This document shows, one piece after another, positions 40,128 to 48,337 of a stretch of DNA of 64,000 nucleotides. The notes below the pieces were generated by a model. The model saw nothing but the letters and a program-made list of their open reading frames with translations. It did no database searches and had not been told where the DNA came from. The position numbers were made by a program, and so were the translations under genes. How positions within the stretch are numbered: position 1 is the first letter of the stretch; each line of letters begins with the position of its first letter. The DNA comes from Pedococcus sp. 5OH_020 (GTDB lineage Bacteria > Actinomycetota > Actinomycetes > Actinomycetales > Dermatophilaceae), in assembly GCF_027812955.1 (NCBI RefSeq), contig NZ_JAPYZV010000005.1, positions 364,676-428,675 of the forward strand, given 5' to 3'.

Positions 40128-40649
40128 TCATGCAGAAGGAGTAGGCGACCAGGACAAGACAGCGCCGGTGGGCGGCCCCGCCCATGGCCATGGCCACGCC
40201 CTGCCCTTGGGCTCACGCAGCACCACACCGCCGCGTGGAGCGCGGGACCGTGGCGTAGCACCAGCAGTGCCTCCATGTCCCTCCCGGGCCACGCGGCACT
40301 CGCTACCCCGGAGCACCATGGCCGGAAGGTCACCCTTGGTGATCCACTCCAGAAGTGTCTCCCGGTGCACCTCTAGGTTCCTCGGGGACCGAGGCCACCC
40401 TGAGTCACCGGCGTTCGCCCGCTTCCGTGCCATCGCCCATACCTCCCATGCTGGCCAACTGCGAAGAGGCTGCGCGGCGTTTTCCCGGGCGATCACCCGC
40501 CACACCCTCGCCGCCTCCTCACCCCCAAAGAAGACATCACGGCCATGCCCCAAAGGCCCATCGGAGGATGGGGGGATCGGGGTAATGCGATCCACAGATG
40601 CGCTGTTTGCGCAGGTCAACACCCAAGCCGTCCGGCTGACGGGCAGCAA
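40128..40649 (-). CDS. Possible excisionase-like helix-turn-helix protein (degenerate?)
   Basis: A frame of up to 173 residues. The central part EVHRETLLEWITKGDLPAMV followed by LRGSECRVARE resembles the winged-helix DNA-binding motif of excisionases and related HTH_17 proteins (a wing after a recognition helix, with the typical DLPAxxLRGSxxRV spacing). Both flanks are of low quality: Ser/Pro-rich before and Trp/Pro-rich after. It may be the remains of a mobile-element gene. No integrase or attachment site is seen next to it. Confidence 0.35.
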   Translation of the reverse strand: MLPVSRTAWVLTCANSASVDRITPIPPSSDGPLGHGRDVFFGGEEAARVWRVIARENAAQPLRSWPAWEVWAMARKRANAGDSGWPRSPRNLEVHRETLLEWITKGDLPAMVLRGSECRVAREGHGGTAGATPRSRAPRGGVVLREPKGRAWPWPWAGPPTGAVLSWSPTPSA

Positions 40650-40660
40650 GGGGGCTGCCC
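40641..40660. terminator. Hairpin downstream of the glycosidase gene
   Basis: GGGCAGC (40641-40647) and GCTGCCC (40654-40660) pair around AAGGGG. It lies 73 bp beyond the stop codon of the minus-strand glycosidase gene, the last gene of the operon, and is a reasonable terminator; no T-run follows. Confidence 0.45.
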
Positions 40661-40732
40661 CCTCCGCTGGTCAGCCTGTCAGGGCCACGTGCCGCTGCGG
40701 TGCCCACGGCTGCTCATCGTCATGTCCTCCCG

Positions 40733-42544
40733 TCAGGAGGAAGCTTGCTGCCGGACCTCCAGCTCGTCGGTGAACGACCAGCCGGCGCCGGTCGGGTTGA
40801 CGGTGAGCCGCACGAACCGCGCGACCGCTGACACGTTGATGAGGCGGAAGGTTGCCACCGCCTTCTGGTCACCCAACGACGGCGCCGCCATTGAGCCGAG
40901 CGGGGTGTAGTTCTGCCCGTCGGTGGACACCTCGACGACGACACTGGACGGAAGCACGATCCCGGTCCCCGGGTCCTGCAGCCAGCGGGTGCTCACCTCG
41001 TTCACGGTGCTCACCGCTCCGAGGTCCACGGCGCAACTGAACGGCGAACCGGTCAGTCGGCCGGTCCAAGCCGGGTCGGTGAACGTCGTCGTCCCGAGCC
41101 GACCGTCGGTGAGCTTCGTCCCGTCGTCCGGGTAGCTCGAGCTGCCGGGTAGCGAGCAGGCGTAGCCCCGGCCTTGCGAGAGGTTGACCGGGGTGGACGG
41201 AGCGTCGCCCAGGGTCGCGGTGGCGGGCTCGCTCGACGCGGAACTGTTCCCCGCGGCGTCCTCTGCAACGACCGTGTACATGTAGCTCTTCCCCGGGTCG
41301 AGCTGGGCGTCGCTGTAGGACACGCTCGCACCAGCCTTCTGCTGGTCAGCGACAGGGAGCTGGCGCATCAAGGTGCCGTCCCGGTAGATGCGGTATCGCG
41401 TCACCCCGATGTTGTCGGATGCGCCTTGCCACTGCAGGCGCACCGTCTGTGGGTCGCTGGCGGTGGCGGTCAGGGCGCTCGGGGCGCTTGGCGCCTGCGA
41501 GTCGACATGGCCGGACTTCAGGTAGGCGCGGTAGGTCTTGTCGTAGGCCGGGTTGACGACCACCGGGCTGTAGTAGTGGTCATAAGAGAAGCTCCAGTAC
41601 CGGTCTACGTACGGCCGCTCGGCGCGCATGTCAGCGACGACCTGCGCGGTCGGCATCGAGAGGAAGCCGGTGCTGGCCGGGATGAACGTCTCGGTGTCAG
41701 CCCACAGCTGCGTCGTCGGGCTGGCCTTCTCGATCGCCATCCGCGTCGCGCCGAACCACGCGGGCAGCTGGTCGGTGGTGGCGTGGCCGGCACCGACGCC
41801 GTCCTGCAGGGCGACCACGTCGACGTGGGATCCGAGCAGGATGTCGCGCCACATGGTCGACCACTGCGAGGCCGTGAGGCCGCCGCTGGTGTTGTAGAAC
41901 GGCGAGATCACAACCGGCTTGCCCGGCGTGAGGTGGTCGAGATGCGCACCGACAGTGCGGTAGAACGAGCGCATCCGGTCCCACGTCGTCGACGACGGGA
42001 AGTTGAAGTTGTCCACCTCGAACGACAGGTACCAGCCGGCGAGCGTGCCTTTGTAAGAGCCGTACCGCTTCCACAGGTCGTTGGCCAGCTCATTGGCGTA
42101 GGCGGCCTGCTCGTCCAGCCAGGCTTGGTCGTTGGCGTAGTTCGTCCACCAATCGTTGTTCGTCTGCAGGCCTAGGTAGACCTTGATCCCCTGACGGTGG
42201 GCCGCAGCAAGGATCCGTCCGACGACATCGGTCTTGGTGCTCTGCGGGGCCTGGGAGGACGGGTAGATGCGCGTCGCCGGCGAGGCACCGGTGTCGGCGG
42301 TCCACTGGATGACCTCCTCGGTGATGCAGGCCTTCTTGAGCACCCGCATCTCGGCGCTCAACTGCGCGTCGGTCCAGCGGTCGACGAGGTCCGGCTGGAT
42401 GAAGGAGCCGCTGAAGGACGGGCTGGATGAGCTGCACCGCCCGTTGCCGGCGGCGGCCTGAGCCGCTGGCGCCACAGGCACCGCGCCCAGGGCCAGGCAA
42501 GCACTGAACGCCGTTGCTGCTGTGGCGGCTGTCCATCGGTTCAC
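40733..42544 (-). CDS. Secreted DUF4434 glycoside hydrolase with FN3 and F5/8-type C domains
   Basis: A 603-residue exported enzyme. Signal peptide 1-32 (ends AQAAAG). Residues about 40-345 resemble the DUF4434 TIM-barrel family: GSFIQPDLVDRWTDAQLSAE, HRQGIKVYLGLQTNNDWWTN, LAGWYLSFEVDNFNFPSSTT (Glu and Asp of a likely active site), and VVISPFYNTSGGLTASQW. An FN3 domain (about 352-445: SAPSALTATASDPQTVRLQW) leads to a discoidin-type carbohydrate-binding domain (about 460-600) that ends LTVNPTGAGWSFTDELEVRQ. It probably trims an amino-sugar-containing polymer outside the cell. The GTG start overlaps the kinase stop (GTGA), so it is the last gene of the sugar operon. Confidence 0.85.
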   Translation of the reverse strand: MNRWTAATAATAFSACLALGAVPVAPAAQAAAGNGRCSSSSPSFSGSFIQPDLVDRWTDAQLSAEMRVLKKACITEEVIQWTADTGASPATRIYPSSQAPQSTKTDVVGRILAAAHRQGIKVYLGLQTNNDWWTNYANDQAWLDEQAAYANELANDLWKRYGSYKGTLAGWYLSFEVDNFNFPSSTTWDRMRSFYRTVGAHLDHLTPGKPVVISPFYNTSGGLTASQWSTMWRDILLGSHVDVVALQDGVGAGHATTDQLPAWFGATRMAIEKASPTTQLWADTETFIPASTGFLSMPTAQVVADMRAERPYVDRYWSFSYDHYYSPVVVNPAYDKTYRAYLKSGHVDSQAPSAPSALTATASDPQTVRLQWQGASDNIGVTRYRIYRDGTLMRQLPVADQQKAGASVSYSDAQLDPGKSYMYTVVAEDAAGNSSASSEPATATLGDAPSTPVNLSQGRGYACSLPGSSSYPDDGTKLTDGRLGTTTFTDPAWTGRLTGSPFSCAVDLGAVSTVNEVSTRWLQDPGTGIVLPSSVVVEVSTDGQNYTPLGSMAAPSLGDQKAVATFRLINVSAVARFVRLTVNPTGAGWSFTDELEVRQQASS

Positions 42545-43539
42545 GAGCTGCTCCTCATCGTCGAGCGGTTGGTCGAGCGTGGTGCTGGGTCCGGGATGGT
42601 CGCTGCACTCTGGGCCAGGGCCGGGAAGAGCTCTGGGACGCCGGACCGCGCCAAGGCCACGGCGCCGGCCAGGCCGTCGGCTACAGGTGGCTGAGCCGGC
42701 GGCAGTCCGTGCCGGGCGAGCCCCCGCTGGAACGGTTGCACCAGCAGGTCACCGGCGCGGAAGAGTGCGCCTGCCCATGAGATGGCGCTGCCGCGCGCGG
42801 CGCTGATCCCGCCGAAGACCCGGACTGCCGCTGCGGCTACGGAATCGGCGAGGTCCTCCCCCGCCCGGTCCCAGATGTCGGCGGCAGTCGGGTCGGCCTC
42901 GAGCGCGAGTTGCGCCACGTCTTCGGCGAACTGCGCGACCAGCGGGACGGCGTCCGACGCTCCTGCCACACGCGCCGGCAAGAGGTTGAGCGATCCGTAG
43001 CGGCGCTCCGCCGCCGCGCGAAGTGCCTCGGAGCCGCTCCTGCCGTCGAGACTGCGGAAGGCGGCCCGCAGGCCAGCCCGCGCGACGGCGTAGCCGCTGC
43101 CGTCGTCGCCTAACGTGGATCCCCACCCGTCGACGCGCTCGCACCGGCCCTTGCCATCGCTGGCCAGCACGATGGTGCCGGTGCCCGCCGCGACCACGGC
43201 ACCCGGCACCACGCCCACAGCGCCCAGGAGTGACGTCACGGCGTCAGTGGCCAGCACCACGCGCACGACTCCAAGGGCGCCGTACGACGCCAGGACACGA
43301 TCGGCGCCGGTCACTGCGCCGTGGAAGCCCGTCATGCCTGCCGAGAGCACCATCGGCGCAGGCAACCCACCCTGCTGGAGGGCGGTCGCGACGTCCTCCG
43401 ACATGGCCACCAGCACCGCATCTGGCTGGTCACCAGGACGCCCCGGGGCGACGCGCCACTCGTGCACGGCGGCGCCGTCGACGACGAGCCTCATCCGCGT
43501 GGCTCCCTGGCCGCCGTCCACGGCGAGGAGGACGCTCAT
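42541..43539 (-). CDS. BadF/BcrA-type ATPase: N-acetylhexosamine kinase
   Basis: A 332-residue sugar kinase of the BadF/BadG/BcrA ATPase group, whose sugar branch phosphorylates N-acetylglucosamine or related sugars. Phosphate-binding loops are visible as SVLLAVDGGQGATRMRLVVD at the start and VVAAGTGTIVLASDGKGRCE near 120, then the adenosine region GGWGSTLGDDGSGYAVARAG near 140. The start overlaps the NanE stop (ATGA), and the stop overlaps the glycosidase start. In context the substrate is most likely N-acetylmannosamine or N-acetylglucosamine (inference). Confidence 0.88.
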   Translation of the reverse strand: MSVLLAVDGGQGATRMRLVVDGAAVHEWRVAPGRPGDQPDAVLVAMSEDVATALQQGGLPAPMVLSAGMTGFHGAVTGADRVLASYGALGVVRVVLATDAVTSLLGAVGVVPGAVVAAGTGTIVLASDGKGRCERVDGWGSTLGDDGSGYAVARAGLRAAFRSLDGRSGSEALRAAAERRYGSLNLLPARVAGASDAVPLVAQFAEDVAQLALEADPTAADIWDRAGEDLADSVAAAAVRVFGGISAARGSAISWAGALFRAGDLLVQPFQRGLARHGLPPAQPPVADGLAGAVALARSGVPELFPALAQSAATIPDPAPRSTNRSTMRSSS

Positions 43540-44270
43540 CGGGCCGAGGTGCCTTCCTGGCGGCTCATCGGGGTGGCGGCCACCAGCCGCCTCGCGATCG
43601 CCACGGGGTCGGTGATGGCACCACCGACCACGACGAACGACGCGCCGGCGTCGAAGGCTTCCGCGACTTGGTAGGCGGTGCGGTACCGACCCTCTGCCGC
43701 GACGGTGAGGTCTTGCTTGTGCAGCGAGGTGACGAGGTCGACATCCGGCTCGTCCGGCATCGGGCCGGTGTCGAGTGTGTAGCCGGAGAGCGTCGTGCCG
43801 ATGACCGCAGCACCCGCCTGCCACGCCAGCAAGCCCTCCTCGACGGTGGAGACGTCGGCCATCACAGGTACGCCCAGGCGCTCAGCGACCCGCTGCACGA
43901 GGGCGGCGCCGTCGCCCGACGTCTCGCTCGTCACCTCCAGGGCCACCACGTCCGCGCCCGCCTCGACCAGCCGAGCCGCAGCGTCGTACGTCGGCGTGAT
44001 CAGCAGCCGATGACCCCCATCCACCTTCTCAAGGCCGATGACTGGCAACGACGTGGCCTTCTTCACGGCCCGGATGTCGTCCTCCCCACAGATGCGCAGA
44101 CCTACAGCGCCAGCCGCTTCCGCGCACCGGGCCATAACGGCGATCAGGTCCGGGCGATGGAGCGGATGCCCGTCGCGCGCCTGGCACGAGACGACGAGCC
44201 CACCCTTGAAACCTGGCAGCGGCCCCTCTGCGACCGGGTCGGTCCTCGTCCCTCTGCTCGTCTCGGTCAC
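43536..44270 (-). CDS. nanE: N-acetylmannosamine-6-phosphate 2-epimerase
   Basis: A 244-residue TIM-barrel epimerase turning ManNAc-6-phosphate into GlcNAc-6-phosphate. Family sequence: LPGFKGGLVVSCQARDGHPL near 18-37, the catalytic-Lys strand LPVIGLEKVDGGHRLLITPT near 75-95, AGADVVALEVTSETSGDGAA near 108, then VPVMADVSTVEEGLLAWQAG and a phosphate-binding ASFVVVGGAITDPVAIARRL near the end. The strand that usually reads ALDAT has Glu (ALEVT). The GTG start overlaps the permease stop (GTGA); the longer upstream frame is a shadow of that gene. Confidence 0.93.
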   Translation of the reverse strand: MTETSRGTRTDPVAEGPLPGFKGGLVVSCQARDGHPLHRPDLIAVMARCAEAAGAVGLRICGEDDIRAVKKATSLPVIGLEKVDGGHRLLITPTYDAAARLVEAGADVVALEVTSETSGDGAALVQRVAERLGVPVMADVSTVEEGLLAWQAGAAVIGTTLSGYTLDTGPMPDEPDVDLVTSLHKQDLTVAAEGRYRTAYQVAEAFDAGASFVVVGGAITDPVAIARRLVAATPMSRQEGTSAR

Positions 44271-45148
44271 TTCAAAGCCCCCGCCGTCATCTGGTTCATG
44301 AAGAAGCGCTGGCCGAGCAGGAAGATGCCGAGGGCGGGAAGCGTAAAGATCACGCAGGCCGACATCAGCGGCCCCCAGGCCACGTCGTGCTCGGAGAAGA
44401 ACGCGTAGAGGCCGACGGACAGCGTGTACTTCTTGGGATCGTTCAGATACAGCAGCGGCCCGAGGAAGTCGCTCCAGGTCCAGACCAGCTGGAAGACACC
44501 GGCCGTGACCAGCGCTGGACGGCACAGCGGCAGCATCACCGAGCGGTAGATGCGGAACTGCGACGCTCCGTCGACGCGGGCGGCCTCGAGCAACTCGTCG
44601 GGGATACCCATCATGAACTGGCGGATCATGAAGATGAGGTACGGCGTGCCGAGGAAGGCCGGCACCACGAGCGGCCAGTAGCTGTTGGTCGCGCCGAGCC
44701 TGCTCCACATGATGTAGACCGGGATCATCGTCACCTGAGGCGGCAGCATCATCGTCGCCAAGACGATGAGCAGCAACGGTTTCTGGCCTGGCCAATGCAC
44801 CTTCGACAACGAGTACGCCACCAAGGGGCAGCTGATCAGCGTTCCTAGCACCGACAGGCCGGTGACCAGGCAGGTGTTGAGCAGGTAGCGCCCGATAGGG
44901 AGCGAGTCGCTTGCCGCTGCATAGTTCTGGAGCGTCCACTGCGTGGGCCAGAACTTCGGCGGCGCGTGGAAGATGTCGGCCGGCGTCTTGAAGCCAGTGA
45001 CCACCATGATCAGGAACGGGAAGACGAAGAAGGCCAGCATCACCAGCAGCGGCACAACGCCGACGAAGGTGGACGGGATGCGCCGGGGCGGCCGCGACAC
45101 CTGCGGCGCGTCGGCCCGGCGACGGTCCACGACCTCAGCCGTTGACAT
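44267..45148 (-). CDS. Carbohydrate ABC transporter permease, MalG type
   Basis: A 293-residue membrane component with six segments. The cytoplasmic EAA loop that contacts the ATPase is EAARVDGASQFRIYRSVMLP near 205-225, and the C-terminal VFQLVWTWSDFLGPLLYLND is typical of the CUT1 family. No ATPase gene is present in this window; CUT1 sugar importers of actinobacteria often share a single multi-use MsiK-type ATPase, which may be the case here (inference). It overlaps the MalF-type gene by 14 bp and NanE by four. Confidence 0.95.
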   Translation of the reverse strand: MSTAEVVDRRRADAPQVSRPPRRIPSTFVGVVPLLVMLAFFVFPFLIMVVTGFKTPADIFHAPPKFWPTQWTLQNYAAASDSLPIGRYLLNTCLVTGLSVLGTLISCPLVAYSLSKVHWPGQKPLLLIVLATMMLPPQVTMIPVYIMWSRLGATNSYWPLVVPAFLGTPYLIFMIRQFMMGIPDELLEAARVDGASQFRIYRSVMLPLCRPALVTAGVFQLVWTWSDFLGPLLYLNDPKKYTLSVGLYAFFSEHDVAWGPLMSACVIFTLPALGIFLLGQRFFMNQMTAGALK

Positions 45149-46055
45149 AGTGCACCCACTTTCGAGCAGAGCCGAGCAGCGCGAAGGTCAGCAGCATGGT
45201 GAACAGGAACAGCACCCAGGCCATTGCCGAGGCGTAGCCCATCTTCAGGTTCACGAAGGCGCTCTGGAACAGGTACATCGAGTAGCTGAGCATCGAGTCA
45301 CCTGGGCCTGCCGTCGACTCGTTCAGCCGGCTCTGCGCCAGCAGGTACGGCTGGGCGAAGAGCTGCAGGTAGGCGATCGTCAGCACGATGGACTGGAAGA
45401 GCGTTATCGGCGTGAGGGACGGCCACGTGATGTGGCGGAACTTCCCGATGATCCCCGCGCCGTCCAGGCTCGCGGCCTCGTACAGGTCCTTCGGCACCTC
45501 ACGCAGACCCGCGAGATAGACGATCATCGTCCCGCCCACCGTCCACACCGACAGGATGATCACCGCGGCACGTGCCCAGCCCGGCTCGAGCAGCCAGTTC
45601 GGGTCGGGCAGGTGCGCCATCCGGAGAAGGTGGTCGACGAACCCGTACTGCGGGTTCAGCAACCACCTCCACAGGTAGGCCCCCACGACAACCGGGACGA
45701 TCGTCGGCAGGTACGCCATCGCACGGTACAGCGGCTGACCCCGCACCGGCAGGTTGAGCAGGTGCGCCCCGACCAGCGCGATGCCGATGTTGAGTGGCAC
45801 CCCGACGCCCGCGAACAGCAGGGTGTTCTTGATGCTCGTGATCAGCCGGTCGTCGTGCAGCATCGCCTGGTAGTTCGCCAGGCCGATGTTGGTCGGCGTC
45901 TGGAACAGATTGAAGTCGGTGAAGCTGTAGCCGACCGAGGCCACCAACGGATAAGCGATGAAGACGGCGAAGCCGACGATGAAGGGAGCGGCGAAGCCCA
46001 GGCCCACCAGGCTGTTGCGGAGCCTGGCCTTCGCCACCGGACGCTTACTGGCCAT
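45135..46055 (-). CDS. Carbohydrate ABC transporter permease, MalF type
   Basis: A 306-residue membrane component with six segments. First helix VGLGFAAPFIVGFAVFIAYP, periplasmic loop YSFTDFNLFQTPTNIGLANY, and EAA loop EAASLDGAGIIGKFRHITWP near 215. Together with the MalG-type partner it forms the channel of a CUT1 sugar importer. The ATG at 46055 is five bases from the stop of the binding-protein gene; the much longer upstream frame overlaps that gene and is a shadow. Confidence 0.95.
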   Translation of the reverse strand: MASKRPVAKARLRNSLVGLGFAAPFIVGFAVFIAYPLVASVGYSFTDFNLFQTPTNIGLANYQAMLHDDRLITSIKNTLLFAGVGVPLNIGIALVGAHLLNLPVRGQPLYRAMAYLPTIVPVVVGAYLWRWLLNPQYGFVDHLLRMAHLPDPNWLLEPGWARAAVIILSVWTVGGTMIVYLAGLREVPKDLYEAASLDGAGIIGKFRHITWPSLTPITLFQSIVLTIAYLQLFAQPYLLAQSRLNESTAGPGDSMLSYSMYLFQSAFVNLKMGYASAMAWVLFLFTMLLTFALLGSARKWVHYVNG

Positions 46056-46060
46056 AGCGC

Positions 46061-47374
46061 TTACTGGCCGTACTTCGCGGTCTTGGTCGCCAGGTTGCTG
46101 AGCGCCTGCTGCGCCGACGCCTTGCCGCGGTTCACCGAGTCGATGGCCGAGGCCAGGTCGGTGGCGTACTGCGATCCGCCCGGCGCGCTGGACAGCGCGT
46201 GTACCTTGTCGCTCTTCAGCGAGTCCAGGAATGGCTTGAAGTTCTGCAGGTCGTTGTAGATCGGGTTGTCGAGCATCGAGGTGCGGGCCGGCAGGTTGCC
46301 GAGCGCGCGGGTGAACGGCAGCATGCCGTCCTTGCCGACCATGTAGGCAAGGAACTTGGCGGCCGCGGCCTTGTGCTGGGAGTTGGCCGGGATGAACAGC
46401 GTGCTGGTGGTCAGCTGCGTGCTGCCCGCCAGCGAGGGGTCGGCCACCGGGATCTGCGTCACTCCCCACTTCATCGTGGGCGCGGTCGAGGTGATGCTCG
46501 CAGAGCGCCACTCGCCGTCGATCTCCATCGCCACCTTGCCAGTCTGGAACGGGTCCTGGGCCGACATGTACGGGCCGAACCCGCCGACGAAGCGGTTCAC
46601 CTTGTCCGCCCCGAACGCCTGCACGACATTCTTCGCGTAGAAGTCCAATGCCTGCACGTTGCCCGGCTTGTCGGGAGTCGGCTTGCCCGTCGAGGGGTCG
46701 TTCCAGTCGCCGCCGAACGCGTAACCCAACGTCGTGATGGACGTCGGAAGGTCCGGATTCCCGAGGCCGAGCTGGGTGATGTTCCCGCCAGCGCCTACCT
46801 TGGTCAGCTTCTTGATCGCCGAGGCGAGCTCGTCCATCGTCTTCGGGGGCGTCACGCCGGCGTCGGCGAGAAGCTTCTTGTTGTAGAGCAGCTCGAAGCT
46901 GTGCACAGCGATCGGCAGCGCGTAGGTCTTGTTGTGGTACTTCATCTGGCCCATGGCCGCCGGCACGAAGTCCGCGGTGTCGACATGGTCGTCCGAGATG
47001 TACTGGTCGAGCGGCTCGAGGACGCCCTTGCTCGCCCAGCTGCCCACCTGGTTGCCGAACCCGTCGCTGATGTCGAACGAGCCCTTGGCGCTCGACATCG
47101 ACGCCAACTGCTTCTGCATGTCGGGGTTGGAGACCCCCTTGACCTCGACCTGGCTCTGGCTGGCGTTGAAGCTGGCGATGACCTTCTCCAAGGCCTGAGC
47201 CTCCGGGCCCGTCCACAGGTAGGAGAACGTCACCTCGGTCTTGCCGTTCGGCCCCTGGCCGGCCGACTCGCCGCCGGAGGAGCAGCCTGCCGTGGTGACG
47301 ACCAGTGCGGCGGACGCGGCGACCACCGCGTACTTCGCAGCGGTGCTCGGGCGGAAAAGCGTGAACCTCATAGA
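46061..47374 (-). CDS. Extracellular sugar-binding lipoprotein of the ABC importer
   Basis: A 437-residue solute-binding protein of the sugar family (SBP_bac_1). It has a lipoprotein signal peptide with lipobox VTTAGC and acylated Cys30. Domain signs are EVTFSYLWTGPEAQALEKVI near 45, VEVKGVSNPDMQKQLASMSS and SFELLYNKKLLADAGVTPPK near 165, ending in a helical C-lobe. GGAG precedes the ATG at 47374. It begins the operon (binding protein, two permeases, NanE, kinase, glycosidase), with operator site A directly upstream. Confidence 0.95.
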   Translation of the reverse strand, partial: SMRFTLFRPSTAAKYAVVAASAALVVTTAGCSSGGESAGQGPNGKTEVTFSYLWTGPEAQALEKVIASFNASQSQVEVKGVSNPDMQKQLASMSSAKGSFDISDGFGNQVGSWASKGVLEPLDQYISDDHVDTADFVPAAMGQMKYHNKTYALPIAVHSFELLYNKKLLADAGVTPPKTMDELASAIKKLTKVGAGGNITQLGLGNPDLPTSITTLGYAFGGDWNDPSTGKPTPDKPGNVQALDFYAKNVVQAFGADKVNRFVGGFGPYMSAQDPFQTGKVAMEIDGEWRSASITSTAPTMKWGVTQIPVADPSLAGSTQLTTSTLFIPANSQHKAAAAKFLAYMVGKDGMLPFTRALGNLPARTSMLDNPIYNDLQNFKPFLDSLKSDKVHALSSAPGGSQYATDLASAIDSVNRGKASAQQALSNLATKTAKYGQ

Positions 47375-47404
47375 AGACTCCAACGGTTCGGAAGGGGATG
47401 TGTA

Positions 47405-47420
47405 ATTGGTATATCCCAAT
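47405..47420. promoter_or_regulatory. DasR-like operator A in front of the ABC importer operon
   Basis: 16-bp site whose complement reads ATTGGGATATACCAAT. It agrees with three other sites in the window at A-x-TGG-x4..5-TACCA-x-T and resembles the DasR-type site ACTGGTCTAGACCACT. It lies 31 bp upstream of the binding-protein start. Confidence 0.75.
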
Positions 47421-47510
47421 CTTGCCGGCGGGGTCAAGAGGCACCGAAGCCGCTTCCCCATCTCGCGACGATGTGACACCCACCCCGGAGCGCTCGCCTC
47501 CCCCGACAAC

Positions 47511-47526
47511 AGTGGGGTATACCATT
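47511..47526. promoter_or_regulatory. DasR-like operator B in front of the regulator gene
   Basis: AGTGGGGTATACCATT, 28 bp upstream of the GntR-type regulator start. Same core as sites A, C and D. It implies autoregulation. Confidence 0.75.
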
Positions 47527-47553
47527 GCGGAACCCGCCATCCGAAGAGGTGCC

Positions 47554-48327
47554 ATGTCTTCCCTCGTCCAGCCCGCGCGTCCTGAGCCGTCGGCCCGCGC
47601 GAAGTCCAACGGCGGCAAGTCGGAGCGGGTGCGTCGGCACGTGCTGCAGACCATCGACGCGGGTCTCGGCCCCCACGACCGCCTGCCCACCGAGCGTGAG
47701 CTCGCGGAGCAGCTCGGCGTCAGCAGGTTGACCGTGCAGCGGGTGCTGGACGACCTCACCACGGAGAACCGGATCTACCGGATCCAGGGCTCAGGGACCT
47801 TTGTGCGCCCCACCCGGATCGCCAAGTCCATGGAGCTCACGTCTTTCTCCGAGGACATGCGCTCGCGCCGCATGGCGCCGGGCTCCCTCGAGATCTCTGT
47901 CACGCAGGAACCGGCAGGCGCGAACCTAGCCGCATTGCTCGAGCTGAGCCCGGGATCGCCCGTGGTCTCCATCCGCCGGGTCAGGACGGCCGACGGCGCC
48001 CCGATCTGCTTGGAGCGCAGCCAGCTGCCCGCTGAGCTGGTCCCCGGGCTGAGCGCGGAGGACGTGAGCGGCTCGCTGTATGAGCTGCTCGCCGAGCGCT
48101 ACGGGATCCAGATCGACCGGGCCGACCAGACCATCCGGGCCACGGTGCTCGATCCTGACGACGCGAGCGACCTTGAGGTGCCCGCCTACTCGGCAGCGTT
48201 CGAGGTGGACCGGTTGGCCGTGGACCACCGGGGGCGGCCCGTCGAGCACGCCGTCTCGCTCTACCGTGCCGATCGGTACTCCTACCAGCTCACGGTCGCA
48301 GTGGCCAAGCGGCACGGCACCGGCTGA
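47554..48327 (+). CDS. GntR/HutC-family regulator (DasR-like) of the amino-sugar regulon
   Basis: A 257-residue regulator. The winged helix is about residues 22-90 (SERVRRHVLQTIDAGLGPHD, LPTERELAEQLGVSRLTVQR, VLDDLTTENRIYRIQGSGTF). The UTRA effector domain follows (about 105-250: SPGSPVVSIRRVRTADGAPI, ending YQLTVAVAK). HutC-type regulators of this size, such as DasR and NagR, respond to phosphorylated amino sugars, in line with the neighbours. ATG at 47554; the longer frame upstream contains the operators. It is divergent from the importer operon. Confidence 0.93.
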   Translation: MSSLVQPARPEPSARAKSNGGKSERVRRHVLQTIDAGLGPHDRLPTERELAEQLGVSRLTVQRVLDDLTTENRIYRIQGSGTFVRPTRIAKSMELTSFSEDMRSRRMAPGSLEISVTQEPAGANLAALLELSPGSPVVSIRRVRTADGAPICLERSQLPAELVPGLSAEDVSGSLYELLAERYGIQIDRADQTIRATVLDPDDASDLEVPAYSAAFEVDRLAVDHRGRPVEHAVSLYRADRYSYQLTVAVAKRHGTG

Positions 48328-48337
48328 CCTACTGCCA

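Noticed and set aside
46199..47476. 425-residue plus-strand frame opposite the binding-protein gene
   Set aside because: Antisense shadow of a clear lipoprotein gene with lipobox; no domain of its own.
47375..47762. Extended start of the MalF-type frame through the binding-protein gene
   Set aside because: The frame is open but encodes shadow sequence; the real permease starts at 46055 next to the binding-protein stop.
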